From a virus, in the IMG/VR virus record IMGVR_UViG_3300006854_000010, positions 1 through 51,308 of that record: a stretch of DNA of 51,308 bases; one strand, 5' to 3'. Below, piece by piece: positions 29,217 through 39,500 of this stretch. The position numbers and the translations under genes were made by a program. Position 1 is the stretch's first letter, and each line of letters begins with the position of its first letter. The notes under the pieces were generated by a model. That model did no database searches and had not been told where the DNA came from. It saw nothing but the letters and a program-made list of their open reading frames with translations.

Positions 29217-29287
29217 GCCCCGGATTGGATTGCGGCGGACTTGTCTATCCGTGCAGCAGCGGTGTTCGATTCACCGCAGGGGCGCCA
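29217..29287 (+). tRNA. Degenerate tRNA-like gene ending in CCA
   Basis: The 5' GCCCCGG pairs with CAGGGGC except for one position. The T-arm CGGTG-TTCGATT-CACCG is perfect, followed by G and CCA. The anticodon stem GCGGA/TCCGT encloses an 8-nt loop (CTTGTCTA), and the D-arm is short and unclear. At 71 nt it is shorter than normal. Anticodon identity cannot be assigned safely. Confidence 0.45.
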
Positions 29288-29294
29288 TAACGCA

Positions 29295-29370
29295 GCCCCG
29301 GTAGCTCAGCAGGTAGAGCAGCTACCTCGTAAGTAGTCGGTCGGTGGTTCTAGACCATCCCGGGGCACCA
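29295..29370 (+). tRNA. tRNA-Thr (CGT)
   Basis: This is a full 76-nt cloverleaf: acceptor GCCCCGG/CCGGGGC, D-arm GCTC/GAGC, anticodon arm GCTAC-CTCGTAA-GTAGT with anticodon CGT, T-arm GGTGG-TTCTAGA-CCATC, and encoded CCA. It reads ACG (Thr). The T-loop has T where a purine is usual (position 57). The CCA ends exactly where the convergent Rz1 stop begins. Confidence 0.85.
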
Positions 29371-29631
29371 TCACTTCGGCCACGATGCGATGACCTTGAC
29401 TCCTTGTGCATCGCACAGCCCCAGCGCAGCCTCTGCGCGCAACAGCCGCTCTTCGGCCTGACGCACTGTCATCGCATCCGGTGGCGCCTCAAGGCTGCAC
29501 GGCGCCCACGTCGGCGCCGGCATCGACACCGGAGGCGTCGCGGAGCTTGCGCAGCCGGTCACCGAGCCCAGGCAGCACCACATCGCGAACGTCAACACCT
29601 TGCGGGCACTGGAGCGGCTCAGCGGGGACAT
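29371..29631 (-). CDS. Rz1: Outer-membrane spanin (Rz1 lipoprotein)
   Basis: This encodes 86 residues. A signal peptide (KVLTFAMWCCLGSVTGC) ends in a lipobox with Cys27, followed by a Pro-rich periplasmic domain. It starts inside Rz in another frame and extends beyond it. Together with Rz it fuses inner and outer membranes in the last step of lysis. Its C-terminal half is unusually long and helical for Rz1. Confidence 0.85.
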   Translation of the reverse strand: MSPLSRSSARKVLTFAMWCCLGSVTGCASSATPPVSMPAPTWAPCSLEAPPDAMTVRQAEERLLRAEAALGLCDAQGVKVIASWPK

Positions 29632-29857
29632 GGATCACCTCACGTAGGACTTTGGACGATCGGCTAGCCAGCGCTGCATATTGAGCCTCAGCAACAGATC
29701 GGCTGACGTAGTTGCGCTGCAGGTACTCGGCCTGTGCGCGGGCCTGTAGCGCTTTGCTGGCGTCCCAATCTGCCTGCACAGACTTGCGTCCCAGGATCGC
29801 GCCGCCCAGAAACAGCGCCATGCCGATGACGCCTGCGCTGATCTGGGTGGGAGTCAC
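29489..29857 (-). CDS. Rz: Inner-membrane spanin (Rz)
   Basis: This encodes 122 residues from GTG at 29857, which overlaps the previous TAG. A single N-terminal membrane segment (ISAGVIGMALFLGGAILG) is followed by a coiled periplasmic part. It is the type II anchor partner of Rz1, which overlaps it by 143 bases. Confidence 0.85.
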   Translation of the reverse strand: MTPTQISAGVIGMALFLGGAILGRKSVQADWDASKALQARAQAEYLQRNYVSRSVAEAQYAALASRSSKVLREVIHVPAEPLQCPQGVDVRDVVLPGLGDRLRKLRDASGVDAGADVGAVQP

Positions 29858-30096
29858 TATTCGAAGGCCGCGATGCGCTCTTCAAGCACAGCCGCATAGC
29901 CGTCCATGAATCTCGCTTGATTGCGAAGACGCGAACGCTCAGCCTCGCTCAGGCCCTCGAACATCTTGGTTTGGAAGAACGAGAGCAGCTTTGCGAGCTT
30001 CTCTGCAAGCTCTTCATTCTCGGCGACGACACGCTGCTGATGCGGCTTCAGTTCCATGCGAACTCCTGAGTTTGTGGGGCGCTGAGTATCGCTCAT
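29857..30096 (-). CDS. Conserved phage coiled-coil protein near the lysis genes
   Basis: This encodes 79 residues from ATG at 30096 (TGATG overlap). The pattern LKPHQQRVVAENEELAEKLA and a MDGYAAVLEERIAAF end is common in small proteins near lysis genes of many phages; function unknown. A later ATG (about residue 14) is an alternative start. Confidence 0.65.
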   Translation of the reverse strand: MSDTQRPTNSGVRMELKPHQQRVVAENEELAEKLAKLLSFFQTKMFEGLSEAERSRLRNQARFMDGYAAVLEERIAAFE

Positions 30097-30248
30097 CAGA
30101 AGGCGTCAAGCCTGCGCAGTAGGATAATTGACGGCTCAAGATCGCGCATCGCTGTGCGAAGGCACCTGCTTGCCACATACAGCCCAGGCATGCTTGTGGC
30201 CGTGAAGGTGTGCCACCCATCAACGCACTTGTACCTGATGCCAATCAC
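30096..30248 (-). CDS. 50-residue hypothetical protein
   Basis: The product from GTG at 30248 is V-I-G-I-R-Y-K-C-V-D-G-W-H-T-F-T-A-T-S-M followed by 30 residues. It fits three bases after the previous stop, and its TGA overlaps the next ATG. A short beta-rich start and a basic end are visible. Function is unknown. Confidence 0.5.
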   Translation of the reverse strand: MIGIRYKCVDGWHTFTATSMPGLYVASRCLRTAMRDLEPSIILLRRLDAF

Positions 30249-30251
30249 TAT

Positions 30252-30440
30252 TCAGAATCCATGCCCATCATCAGGCGGCGCAGTCTGCGCGACGAGATCA
30301 TGGGCTTGCTGGCGAGTCATCAAAGGGCCAAGCTGGGCATGCATCTTCCGCGCGTAGTCCAGTGCCACAGTCTCATCGGTGAAGAACGCATAGGCCCCCT
30401 GGGCGTCGATCACGGTGCGCACGAGTTCGATGTGTTCCAC
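30252..30440 (-). CDS. Small hypothetical protein
   Basis: This encodes 62 residues from GTG at 30440 (product MEHIELVRTVIDAQGAYAFF), with GGAG 8 bases upstream. It is mainly helical and soluble. It sits in the lysis region; function is unknown. Confidence 0.55.
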   Translation of the reverse strand: MEHIELVRTVIDAQGAYAFFTDETVALDYARKMHAQLGPLMTRQQAHDLVAQTAPPDDGHGF

Positions 30441-30452
30441 GTCGCCTGCTCC

Positions 30453-30716
30453 CTATGCTGTTTGGTCTGCGCCACCATTCTGCGGCCGGTGGCGGATCTT
30501 GCGCAAGTCGCGCCACAGCATTGCCTCACCGATGCATGACGCCACGACAGCGGCCGGCAGCATCCACCCGGGCAGCGCCATGCCGAATGTGATGCAGATC
30601 CCTGACAGCGCGAAGAGCGCCAGGCCGACCGTTAGCACAACCCCGGTTTCGATGTGCGGATCCAGGGCCGGCCACACGGCCAACAGGATGATGACCACAC
30701 CTACGAACTCGCTCAT
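30453..30716 (-). CDS. Small membrane protein, holin candidate
   Basis: This encodes 87 residues from MSEFVGVVIILLAVWPALDP, with about three hydrophobic segments and a basic C-terminus. The ATG overlaps the previous stop as ATGA. Position before the spanins suits a holin or antiholin; two other membrane proteins nearby compete for that role. Confidence 0.55.
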   Translation of the reverse strand: MSEFVGVVIILLAVWPALDPHIETGVVLTVGLALFALSGICITFGMALPGWMLPAAVVASCIGEAMLWRDLRKIRHRPQNGGADQTA

Positions 30717-31051
30717 TTTCCAATCCCCTTCAGCGCGTTGAGCGCATTCACCAAGCGCCCAAGCAAGTCGGGCGCATCCGCTGACTTCGCCCACCGTAGC
30801 GCGCTGTCGAAAATCACGATGCCGAAGGCGCCAACGAACCCGACCACGGCTGCAGAAGCGGTCGCGTCGCCGGCGGCCCCAAGGTAGCGAGCCAGCAGCG
30901 GGCCGAAGAGCGTGGCAGCGCCCCACGACGAAGCCAGGTAGCCGAGGCGGACCAGCAGGCCGGCCGGTCCCAGCGCACGCTGCCCGAGCAGTGCACCGAG
31001 GAATCCTGGGACCCAGGGGTTGCCGATCAAATCATCTGGCTTCAGATCCAT
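30713..31051 (-). CDS. Membrane protein, holin candidate
   Basis: This encodes 112 residues from MDLKPDDLIGNPWVPGFLGA. Hydrophobic segments lie at about 15-30, 36-58 and 63-80, followed by an amphipathic helix. It overlaps the preceding gene by 20 bases. It is a likely lysis-timing or virion-associated membrane protein. Confidence 0.55.
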   Translation of the reverse strand: MDLKPDDLIGNPWVPGFLGALLGQRALGPAGLLVRLGYLASSWGAATLFGPLLARYLGAAGDATASAAVVGFVGAFGIVIFDSALRWAKSADAPDLLGRLVNALNALKGIGK

Positions 31052-31448
31052 TTCGGCCCCATAGTAGACCCATCACAAACACCGCGAGCGATGATAGCCC
31101 GATGGCGGCCATTGGCACACCCAGGTGGCGCCCGCAGAGCCCCTGCCATTGCCCCGGCTCGCCCGTGGCGCCCGAGAACCCGGCCACCCCACATGCCTGC
31201 GTCAGCACGGCCTCTGCGCCGTACCAAGCGGCCGCCGCAAGCGTCACTGCCCGCGCCGTCCGATGCCGCATCAGTGCCACAGCGAAGATCGCCACGCACG
31301 CCCACAGGGCCGCCGCCTGGACAGCATCGGCGATGTAGTGCGCCCATTGGCGCTGCCCAGCATCGGCGAACAGGTGCTCGCCGTAGACGGCAAAGCCGCC
31401 AAGCACGACGGCGGCAGCCGACCACCAGGGCGTAGGCGGGTAGCGCAT
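31032..31448 (-). CDS. Four-segment membrane protein
   Basis: This encodes 138 residues from MRYPPTPWWSAAAVVLGGFA. About four membrane segments are visible. The ATG at 31448 overlaps the stop of the 45-residue gene (TGATG), so the longer frame is rejected. It could be a holin or a membrane-modifying protein. No catalytic lysis motif is present. Confidence 0.6.
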   Translation of the reverse strand: MRYPPTPWWSAAAVVLGGFAVYGEHLFADAGQRQWAHYIADAVQAAALWACVAIFAVALMRHRTARAVTLAAAAWYGAEAVLTQACGVAGFSGATGEPGQWQGLCGRHLGVPMAAIGLSSLAVFVMGLLWGRNGSEAR

Positions 31449-31585
31449 CACTTCGGCAGCGTGGGCGGACCGCTGCCGCCGCCACCTTGCGGCTTGACCT
31501 GGCCACTTCCGCCGCCGCCCAGCACGCGCACGACCCAGCGATAGGCTGCGGCTATGGCAGCGTGGATGCGTTTGATGGTATTCAT
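31448..31585 (-). CDS. 45-residue Gly-rich peptide with GGGGS units
   Basis: The product begins MNTIKRIHAAIAAAYRWVVR (amphipathic helix) and then has two GGGGSG units separated by QVKPQ before a GPPTLPK end. Start and stop overlap the tailspike stop and the next start, confirming the frame. The flexible linker look is unusual for such a short protein; function is unknown. Confidence 0.6.
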   Translation of the reverse strand: MNTIKRIHAAIAAAYRWVVRVLGGGGSGQVKPQGGGGSGPPTLPK

Positions 31586-33588
31586 AGCTGGAATCCTTGC
31601 ACCTCAATTACGCCGGCGGATGACAATATTCCGCCGGTTCCAACAATTTTAAGCTGATTCGATGTGGTATCGACGACGAACTCGGGCACTGCGGGCGTAT
31701 AGTTCACCCACGTATTTAGGGCCTGTGTTTGCGCGTTTGCAATTGTGACGTATCTAGTATCAAGCGCCTGGTCACCGAATCTTAGTGTTGTAAACCCCGT
31801 GGCATTGGCCGTCATATACACACGCACAAGCGTAGGCACAAAACTGCCAGGCAAGAAATCGACGATGCCACCGCTTACAGATGATGCCCCCCACGTATAC
31901 CGCTTAGAGATGAACTTTTTACGCAGATCTGTGCCGAAGAATTTTGTGCTTACTTGAGACGGGCCGAGTGCGTTTCCTGATGTCCCAGAATTTGACTCAC
32001 CTATTACGAACATCTTCGACCCGAACCCCGGCTCTCCTGACGGGACCGTCAGCTTAATTGCTACAGAGTCCAAGCAAGTATTAGCATCAAATATCACGGG
32101 GTACGAGAAATTCCCATCTGAAGAGGATAGAGTAAGTTTTTCGCACCATAGACTTGCGTCATTGCCAAAGAACTCGCACCCAGTAATGTCTAAAACTGCC
32201 GATGTGCTGGCATTGGCGCCCAGTGGCGCATACCTGTAGATTGCTGCACCAGTGCCAGTATTGGTGTTTTGTTCGAAGTGAACGCCTTTGCAAATGAGGC
32301 TCTGCGAGAACTTGGTTTTAATGCCGATCTTGCCGTCTCCGATGGAGCCGCCTACGAATTTGAAATCGCCGCCATCAGCATCCTCATTTAGTGAATAGGC
32401 CACGTCACAGAATTCGCCAGTGCAGCTTTCAAATGTTGTTTGCCCGCCCGCCGTACTTGCGGCGCCCTTTGCGATCTTCACCCCCGTGGTGCTGAACCCC
32501 CAGAAACTTTTGCGGAATGTGTTTAGATAGGCGGTTCCTGTGAAATCAACAGAACTCTGAAAAAATGCGAATACCACATTATCCGTTGAGCATTCACGGA
32601 TGTGGAAGTCCCCGGCGTTTACTGTAGTGTCAACCCCGACAGCGGCTAGCGGTAGGGCTCCGGAGCGTCCATAAATTGCAATGTCTTTGAAGTGCACATC
32701 AGTTATTCCATACTGACCGAAAGCGTAGTTGGCCGTTGCTGCTACTAACGTGAAAGCATTCTTTGCTGTGTTGGTTTGCACAACTGCCCCACCGGCCCCA
32801 CCAGTGTATGCATTCATGAAGCTGCCGGGTCCGTCACTACGCACGGTCATGGGCTTTGTTATTCGCACGTCATCTGTTAGTTTGTATTTGAAACCGCCCG
32901 GCACGTACATAGTGCCGCCATTTGGCGTGGCTACAGAGCAGTTGCGAAACGCTGTCGTGTCATCTGTGCCGGTCGTGCCATTCCAGTCCCCAACTGCACC
33001 GTATCTGAAGACGTTGTAAGGCGCGTAAGCATAATTTGTTGGCGTTATGCCGCCGGCTACTTCAGATGCCGTCCTGCCGAACGTGTATTGCAGGAATTTA
33101 CCAAGGCCCCCTAGATACGTGAGCGAGCCGACAAATGTTGCAATCATGCCCAACCCATTGCTCGCGCTGGTGGGGTCGGCGAGTCGGGCAAGGATGCTGG
33201 CGGCAGTGCTGGCAACGAAGCCGATTGACGATGTGCCGATGGTGATCGGGTTCGCTGTGGACACCTCGAACCACAGGTCGCCATTGAACTGGTAAACGTG
33301 GACTACCGTTCCCCTGACGATGTCGCGCGCACCGTCAAAATCTCTGGCGCGAGTCCATGTGCCTGCGCCCGGATTCCATATCCCGTTGTCGATTGGATTG
33401 GTCTGATCTTTCACCAGGATGCGCAGCGGGTTGCCGTCGTCCTGCGTGAGCGTTGAACCCCAGGTGCCGCCAGCCTGCACCGCCAGACCGGACAGCGTGA
33501 TATTCGCCGTCGTGGTGTAGTCGCACGCGGTCTTCATTGCCAGGCTGCTGGATACGCCTGCGATACGGTCGATCTGTGTGGTGCTCAT
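31582..33588 (-). CDS. Tailspike, beta-helix receptor-binding protein
   Basis: This encodes 668 residues. The N-terminal part (about 1-190) resembles virion-anchoring domains of podovirus tail fibres. From about 193 (VFRYGAVGDWNGTTGTDDTT) a pectate-lyase-like right-handed beta helix begins and runs to about 470. A C-terminal beta region follows. It probably binds or cleaves capsule or O-antigen. The gene is visibly lower in GC than all neighbours and has a different codon pattern, suggesting exchange by recombination. Confidence 0.85.
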   Translation of the reverse strand: MSTTQIDRIAGVSSSLAMKTACDYTTTANITLSGLAVQAGGTWGSTLTQDDGNPLRILVKDQTNPIDNGIWNPGAGTWTRARDFDGARDIVRGTVVHVYQFNGDLWFEVSTANPITIGTSSIGFVASTAASILARLADPTSASNGLGMIATFVGSLTYLGGLGKFLQYTFGRTASEVAGGITPTNYAYAPYNVFRYGAVGDWNGTTGTDDTTAFRNCSVATPNGGTMYVPGGFKYKLTDDVRITKPMTVRSDGPGSFMNAYTGGAGGAVVQTNTAKNAFTLVAATANYAFGQYGITDVHFKDIAIYGRSGALPLAAVGVDTTVNAGDFHIRECSTDNVVFAFFQSSVDFTGTAYLNTFRKSFWGFSTTGVKIAKGAASTAGGQTTFESCTGEFCDVAYSLNEDADGGDFKFVGGSIGDGKIGIKTKFSQSLICKGVHFEQNTNTGTGAAIYRYAPLGANASTSAVLDITGCEFFGNDASLWCEKLTLSSSDGNFSYPVIFDANTCLDSVAIKLTVPSGEPGFGSKMFVIGESNSGTSGNALGPSQVSTKFFGTDLRKKFISKRYTWGASSVSGGIVDFLPGSFVPTLVRVYMTANATGFTTLRFGDQALDTRYVTIANAQTQALNTWVNYTPAVPEFVVDTTSNQLKIVGTGGILSSAGVIEVQGFQL

Positions 33589-33594
33589 ATGGTG

Positions 33595-36500
33595 CTATTG
33601 CTTAGATTGTGGCGATGGTACGCCAGTGATGGAGCCGCGCACGGCATCTGCTGGTCCGGTGGGCGTAACGCGATCCTGCGCCACGTCTGCAAGGTATCCA
33701 AGCGGCCGGGCCAGGGCCGGCGCCGGCAGGCCAACAGTGACAGCGATCAAGGCGGCCACATCCTTGACTGCCTTGCGCGCAGAGCCTTCGCCTGCCACGG
33801 CGTCATAGACTGACCGCGGAGAGTGGGCAGCCCGCTCGATCATGCTGATTGCTGGCGCAGTGCCAACGCGATCATCGTAGGGCTTGTTGTTCCACGAGTT
33901 GATTGCGACGTTGGCGACTGGGCCGACGATTGGAACCATCGCCCAGGCCGACCTGCCAAGCCCGAGCCCAAGGCTTGCAAGCCAGTCGTCGATATAGCCA
34001 TCCCCATCATCATCTGCCGGGCCGCCGCGCGCAGCCTGAACGATCACTTCGCTGATGAGCGCAGGAACAAAGAACCCCATGGTGAAGACGTAGAGCCCTC
34101 GGCCCATGCCGGCGCGCAGGCCCAGCTCGCGTTGCGTCTTTGCGAACTCGGTCCCGAGCAGGTTCGCTTGCATATTAAAGTATCCCTGGAACTGCGTGAG
34201 CACCCGAGTTATAGCCGTGCCGGCCTCGAAGTTGCTGATATCCTCCGGCAAGTTGCTGCCCTGGGTTTCTCGCACTACTGAATCAGCCTGTCGGCGCGCG
34301 TCAAGCTCGCCAACTCCGGCCTCCATGGCCTCGTTGTACGCGCCCGTCCAAATGATCGGCCCCATCACGTTGTCCACGGCAGACTGCATGAAGTACGCAT
34401 GCCGAGCCGCCCAAGCCTGCGCCTTCTGAAACACGTTCGGATTCAGCAGGATCTCATCAATCGCAGAGTTCATCGCGTGCACCTCACTATCCATGCGCGA
34501 TGACATGTATGAAGAGGCTTCTGCCACGCTCTTGGCGGTCTTGCTGGGATTCTTGAGGTATTGCACCAGCCCGGCGCGCAGATGCTTCGGCTTCACGCGC
34601 AGGGCCGCCAGGCCAAAGCCAGTGATCTGCTGCGCCGCATTCACCACGTTGGCGAACATCGCAGCCATGCCGGCGCGCGATCGAGCGATGCTGATGTAGC
34701 GCATCAGGCCGTTGTACGCCGGCACCGGAGTTTCGATCTGCTGGCGCGCCGCCCGGTTCAGCCACGGTATCAGCATGCCATCGTAGGCGCTCGGGTCCAT
34801 GCGCGAAAGCGGCTCGCGCACTGACGAATCGCCCAGCAGCCGGCGCACCTCGCGCACTGGGCGCTCCATGTGGGTGAACATCAGCACCTTGTCCAGGTGG
34901 CCGCTCAGGCTGCGCAAGTCCAGCAGCAGCGCCTTGTTGTACTCGACCCGCCCCTTGGTGAATCCCTTGGATGTGGACGGGTACGCCTGCGCCATCGTCT
35001 GGTTTTCTTCCTCAATGATGGCGCGGGTCTTGGCATCGCTCACAGCGCGTGGGTCAGCCATGGCCGGCACGTAGCCGCCGCGATAGGTCCCGAACGGTGT
35101 CACAACCTCGTTCGCCGTGATCTCATCGAAGCTGCGCCCGAATACCTCCCGGTGCGTTTTCTGGGCTTCAGCCTTCATCTCTTCCAGCAGATCCCACACG
35201 CCCTGCGCAAAGTCGTACTCGGCCTTGCCGATCACGCCCGTGTCGTGCATGCGCTTCAGGAACGCGTCCCACTTCGTCGTGTCGAGCGTTCCGTCTGCGT
35301 TTTGCGTGGCCCACCTGCGCCCCAGAAGCAGCTTGCGCTTGTTGCTGTCGTTGCCGGTGTGCAGGATGGCGTGGATGATCTCCTGCTTGCCGCTGCCGCC
35401 AGTATCTCGACCGAATGTGTAGCCAAGCTCCTTCGCTTCGATGCGCGAGCTTCCAAGGTCCAGCTTGTCCAGCAGAGCCAGGTAGCGCTTGCGATAGGCG
35501 GCCTGGGCGGCCCGGTACTTGTCGGCCGCATCCTTGATCGGGTTGAACACGTACTTGCGGAACGCGCCTTGGTGGCCAAGATCGCGCGCGTTCACCCACG
35601 ATTCAACCCGGCGCAGGCCGGCGCGCGCAGATCGCAGCGTGGCCACAACCGTTTCGGCCGGCGTGACCGCGTAGCCTTCGCCAGGAATACGGCCTGGCAC
35701 ACCCTCTGCCGCCAGTGATGCAGCCACCTCTTCGGCCGCCTCCTGCTGGTCGATCAGGTTGCCATCGATCTCCATCTGCCGCACGCGCCTGGATTGCGCC
35801 CACCACACGTCAAGCTCGTCAGTCAGCGCGCGGAACTCGTCCACCGTGGTGAGCTTGTAGTCCTTCGCGTCGGCAGTCAGTTGCGCCACAGCATCGAACA
35901 TCCGCGCATGACTGTCCGGGTCGTGACCCTTGAGCGCCTCCAGGTACTTCATGGCCGGCTCGCCCTTGGTGCCGATGCCGTAGTCCGCCAGTATGGCGCG
36001 CATGGCCTGCACCATGTCTGCGTCGCGCGTCTTCGCCACCTCCTTGATGGACTTGTTGGCGGCGCGTCGGTATACGTCCACCTTGCGTTTGATGAGTGCC
36101 TGGGCGTCACGTGCCGCGGCGGCGGCGTAGACGTTCACCAGCTCGTTGCGCTTCTCCGTCGCAGCCTTGGCGATGTCGCCGGCCTTGAATGCCTTGTTCG
36201 CAGCAATGGCCGCCTTGCGCGCCGCCGCCTCGAACTTCTCCGGCCGCAGCTCGCCGACCTTCTGCCAGCCGACAACTTGGGCCGCGAACGCCTTGGCCGC
36301 CTTGGTGACCGTCTTCGTGCGCGTGCCAGCCGCTTTCTCCAGGGCGCCAAGCTCCGTTGCCAGCACGCGGGCGCGGGCATCGTTCGACACCGCTTCTAGG
36401 GCCGCCTGCGCAAGTTCTTCGGGGTTGGCGATGTCGCCGTAGCGCTCCATCATCATGGCGTCGGTCTGCGCCTCCACGGCCTGGGCCGGAGTCATCGCCA

Positions 36501-39500
36501 TCCGCAGTGCGTCAACCAATGCCTCCCCGGAGTCGTACCCGAATAGCTCGGCCACGATGTCGGGATGCATGCCGCCGCTTTCCTGCGTCATGCGCAATGC
36601 TTCGAGCTTGCGCCACGCGGCACCTGGCGAGTCACCGAACATCTCCTTCATGGCCGACGTGCGCAGCTTGCCGACGCTGGCTGTCGTATCAAGCAGCTCA
36701 ACGTCCGTGACGCCTGGCACCACAGCCTCGCCGGACTTGCCGGTCAGGAACGCCCAGGCGCGATACACAGGCCGCGCCATGACGATGCTGCGCGCCTCAG
36801 CCTTGACCTCGCGGCGCTTGTCGGCCGCCTCGCGCTGCAGCTCCTTGAGCTTGGCTGACTTGGCGTTTTCAAGCCACTTCAGATCGTTCAGCCGGCGCTT
36901 GTCCAGCGTGGTTTCCGCATCGGCATCAGCGTCCGCATCGGCATTCTGGTAGGCGCGGTAGTCCAGCCCCAACTTCTTCGCGTCGGCCTCGTTGAACATC
37001 AGCCCCATGGATTGCGCCGCCTTCGCCTGGGCGATCTCGTCATCGGTGGCAATCATGCGGTCCATCACAGCGCGCACTTCGTCCGACAGCTTCACGTCCA
37101 ACGCAGTCATGGAGCGGTACAGCCGGCGCAGCCAGCCGCGGAAGCGCTGGAACGCGCCAGCCAGCGCAGAAGATGGCGCCTTGCCCTCAAAGGCGTAGGC
37201 CTCGAACCCGCGGGCGAACTTCTCGTGATGCTCGCGCTGCTGCTCCAGCGGCATGGAGTTCCACACCTCGGTTGCCGTCAGGCCCTCTTCGGCCTTGATG
37301 CCGAACCAGTCAAGAACCGTTTCCATGTCGGTCTTGATGTCGGCCGGCGCATCGTCGCGCGCAGCAATTGCGCCCATCTGGTCCAAGAACAGATGGCCAC
37401 TTTCGTGAATCAGCGTACTGAAATTCGCGTCAGCAAGCAGAGCAATCGTGTTGGCGTCTGGCGTGTAGGTGCCGCGCAGGGCTGGCGCCTGTGGGCCGGC
37501 CGGGCCCGCTTGGCCTTGCTTTTGGTTGAGTGACTTGGCGTGCGCCTCGGCCTGAGCCCTGGCGCGAGCCACCGCTGACGCCTTCACGTCGTCACCCTGG
37601 CTCAGCACCGTCCACTCCTTGGCGCCGACTCCGCGCTGAAGGATCACCTGACCAGCGCGCGCCTTCGTGTCAACCGCGTCGACACCGATCAACGGGCGGA
37701 CGGCCCCACTCTTGTCCACCATCAGGCAGACTTGGCCGGCGGCCCTCTCTTGCGCCAGCCGGCTCTGCGCCTCCATGCCGGCCGCGCTCTCGCCGCTGGC
37801 GTTGTTCGTCGTTGACTGTGCAAGTGAGCCGAGACTTGTGGATGGCTCTCGAACCATGCCGGCCATGGTCGTGAAGTCCTTGCTACGGCCCTTGTTCGGC
37901 TTGAATCCAAGCGACTTGTAAAACTTCTCTAGCTTCGCCTTGCTGGTGCCCGGCTCCATGGGCTCAGCCGTCAATACAACCTGCTGGCCGTTGGCGTCTG
38001 CAGCAGCAACCACAGCCCCCAGCGCCTTGCGTGCGCCGCCCTGTCTGCGGGCCTCTTTCGGCGTGCGGATCATGGATACATCGATGCGTCCGCCGTCTCG
38101 TGACACGGAATACTCGATGGTTGATGATCCAAGCGTGAATGTATTCGCTGTGCCTGGCGAAACGCTCAAGGCCGACTGCTCAAGCGCGCCACCCGTTGGC
38201 GTGGTGCCGGCGATGTTCACCGGGTATTGCTGGAACGCCTGCTCTGGCGTGACGCCAAGGCGCGAGCCCAGCGCCGCATAGCGCGCAGCCAGCAGAGCGG
38301 CATTCTGCTTGTTCACGTCTGGCGTGAATCTGCCGGTGGCGTTCAACTGCTCAATGAACTGCTGCGCCAGCGCGTTGCGGCTGCGGTCTTGCGCGTCCTG
38401 CTGGTCAGCCTTGGCGAGCGCTTCAGACAAGGCTTTCTCGGCATCTGGCCCAGCATCCTTCATGACCACATCCGCCTGGGCCTTGCTCATCCCATTCGGA
38501 TCCGTCTTCAGGTGCGGGATGATTCCTTGCGCGAACGATTGCCCGGCCACGTTGGCGCCGAACTCTGCCGCGGGGATCTGGATGTCAACCCCAGACGCCA
38601 GCGACTCGGCGGCTTGCTGAGCCGCGGCAGGAGACACCTCAACCAGTTGACGTAGCGCAGCCTCATCCAGGTCCCTCGCATCGACGTAAACATCCTTTAC
38701 AGGCCCATCTCGGGCGACTTCCTGCCAGAACGATTGCCAGTCATCGGCGCTGCGTTCGCGCACCTTGGATGCCTGTGCCAGCTTGTCGATTTCATCAAGC
38801 GCCTGCGCGCCCGCCGCGGCCTTGTCTGCGGCCAGCTTCTGCGGATCTGCTTCCAGCTTGCCGGCCACCTTCGCCAGCGCGTGGGCGGCACCCGTCTGGG
38901 CACCGGTGCCAACGATGGTCGCAATCAGCGTCTCGATGGCCGCCGCGGGCCGCTCGGCCGCGTAGGCGCTGAACGGCTTCTCTGGGTGCAGCGTGGCCCA
39001 CTCGTTGAAATCCTGCGCCAGCGTGGCAACCTGCTCTCCCGGGATCTCCGTGACCATCTGGTGCATGATGGTCTTCATGAACGATGATCCGGCCTTCAGA
39101 TCGCCAAGCAGCTTGGCAACCGGCAGCTTCTCGGTTGCAACCTCAATCGCTCCGTCGATGGCGCCGAAGGCCAGCGCACGCGTGCCGCTCAGCCCAGCAT
39201 CCAGAGCCTTAGCGGTTGACTGACCGGCCGTTGTCACGCCCGCACTCAGCAGGGCGAACGCCGGGTTTCCGGTGGCGATAGACGCGGCAATGCCGGGCGC
39301 CTGTTGCCCGATGGACTGGATGCCTGAGCGCACGCCGCGGCGGATCACGCCGGCGTCCTCTGGCAGCGGCCCGGCCACGTCTTCGGTGACTTGCTCGGCG
39401 CCCTTGCGGAACGCCTTGATGGCGTCGGTTGCGGTAGCTGGCTGCGGTCCGGCTGGGCGGATGTCTGGCTCAACCTGGAATCCAGCCATGCCGAGCGGGC

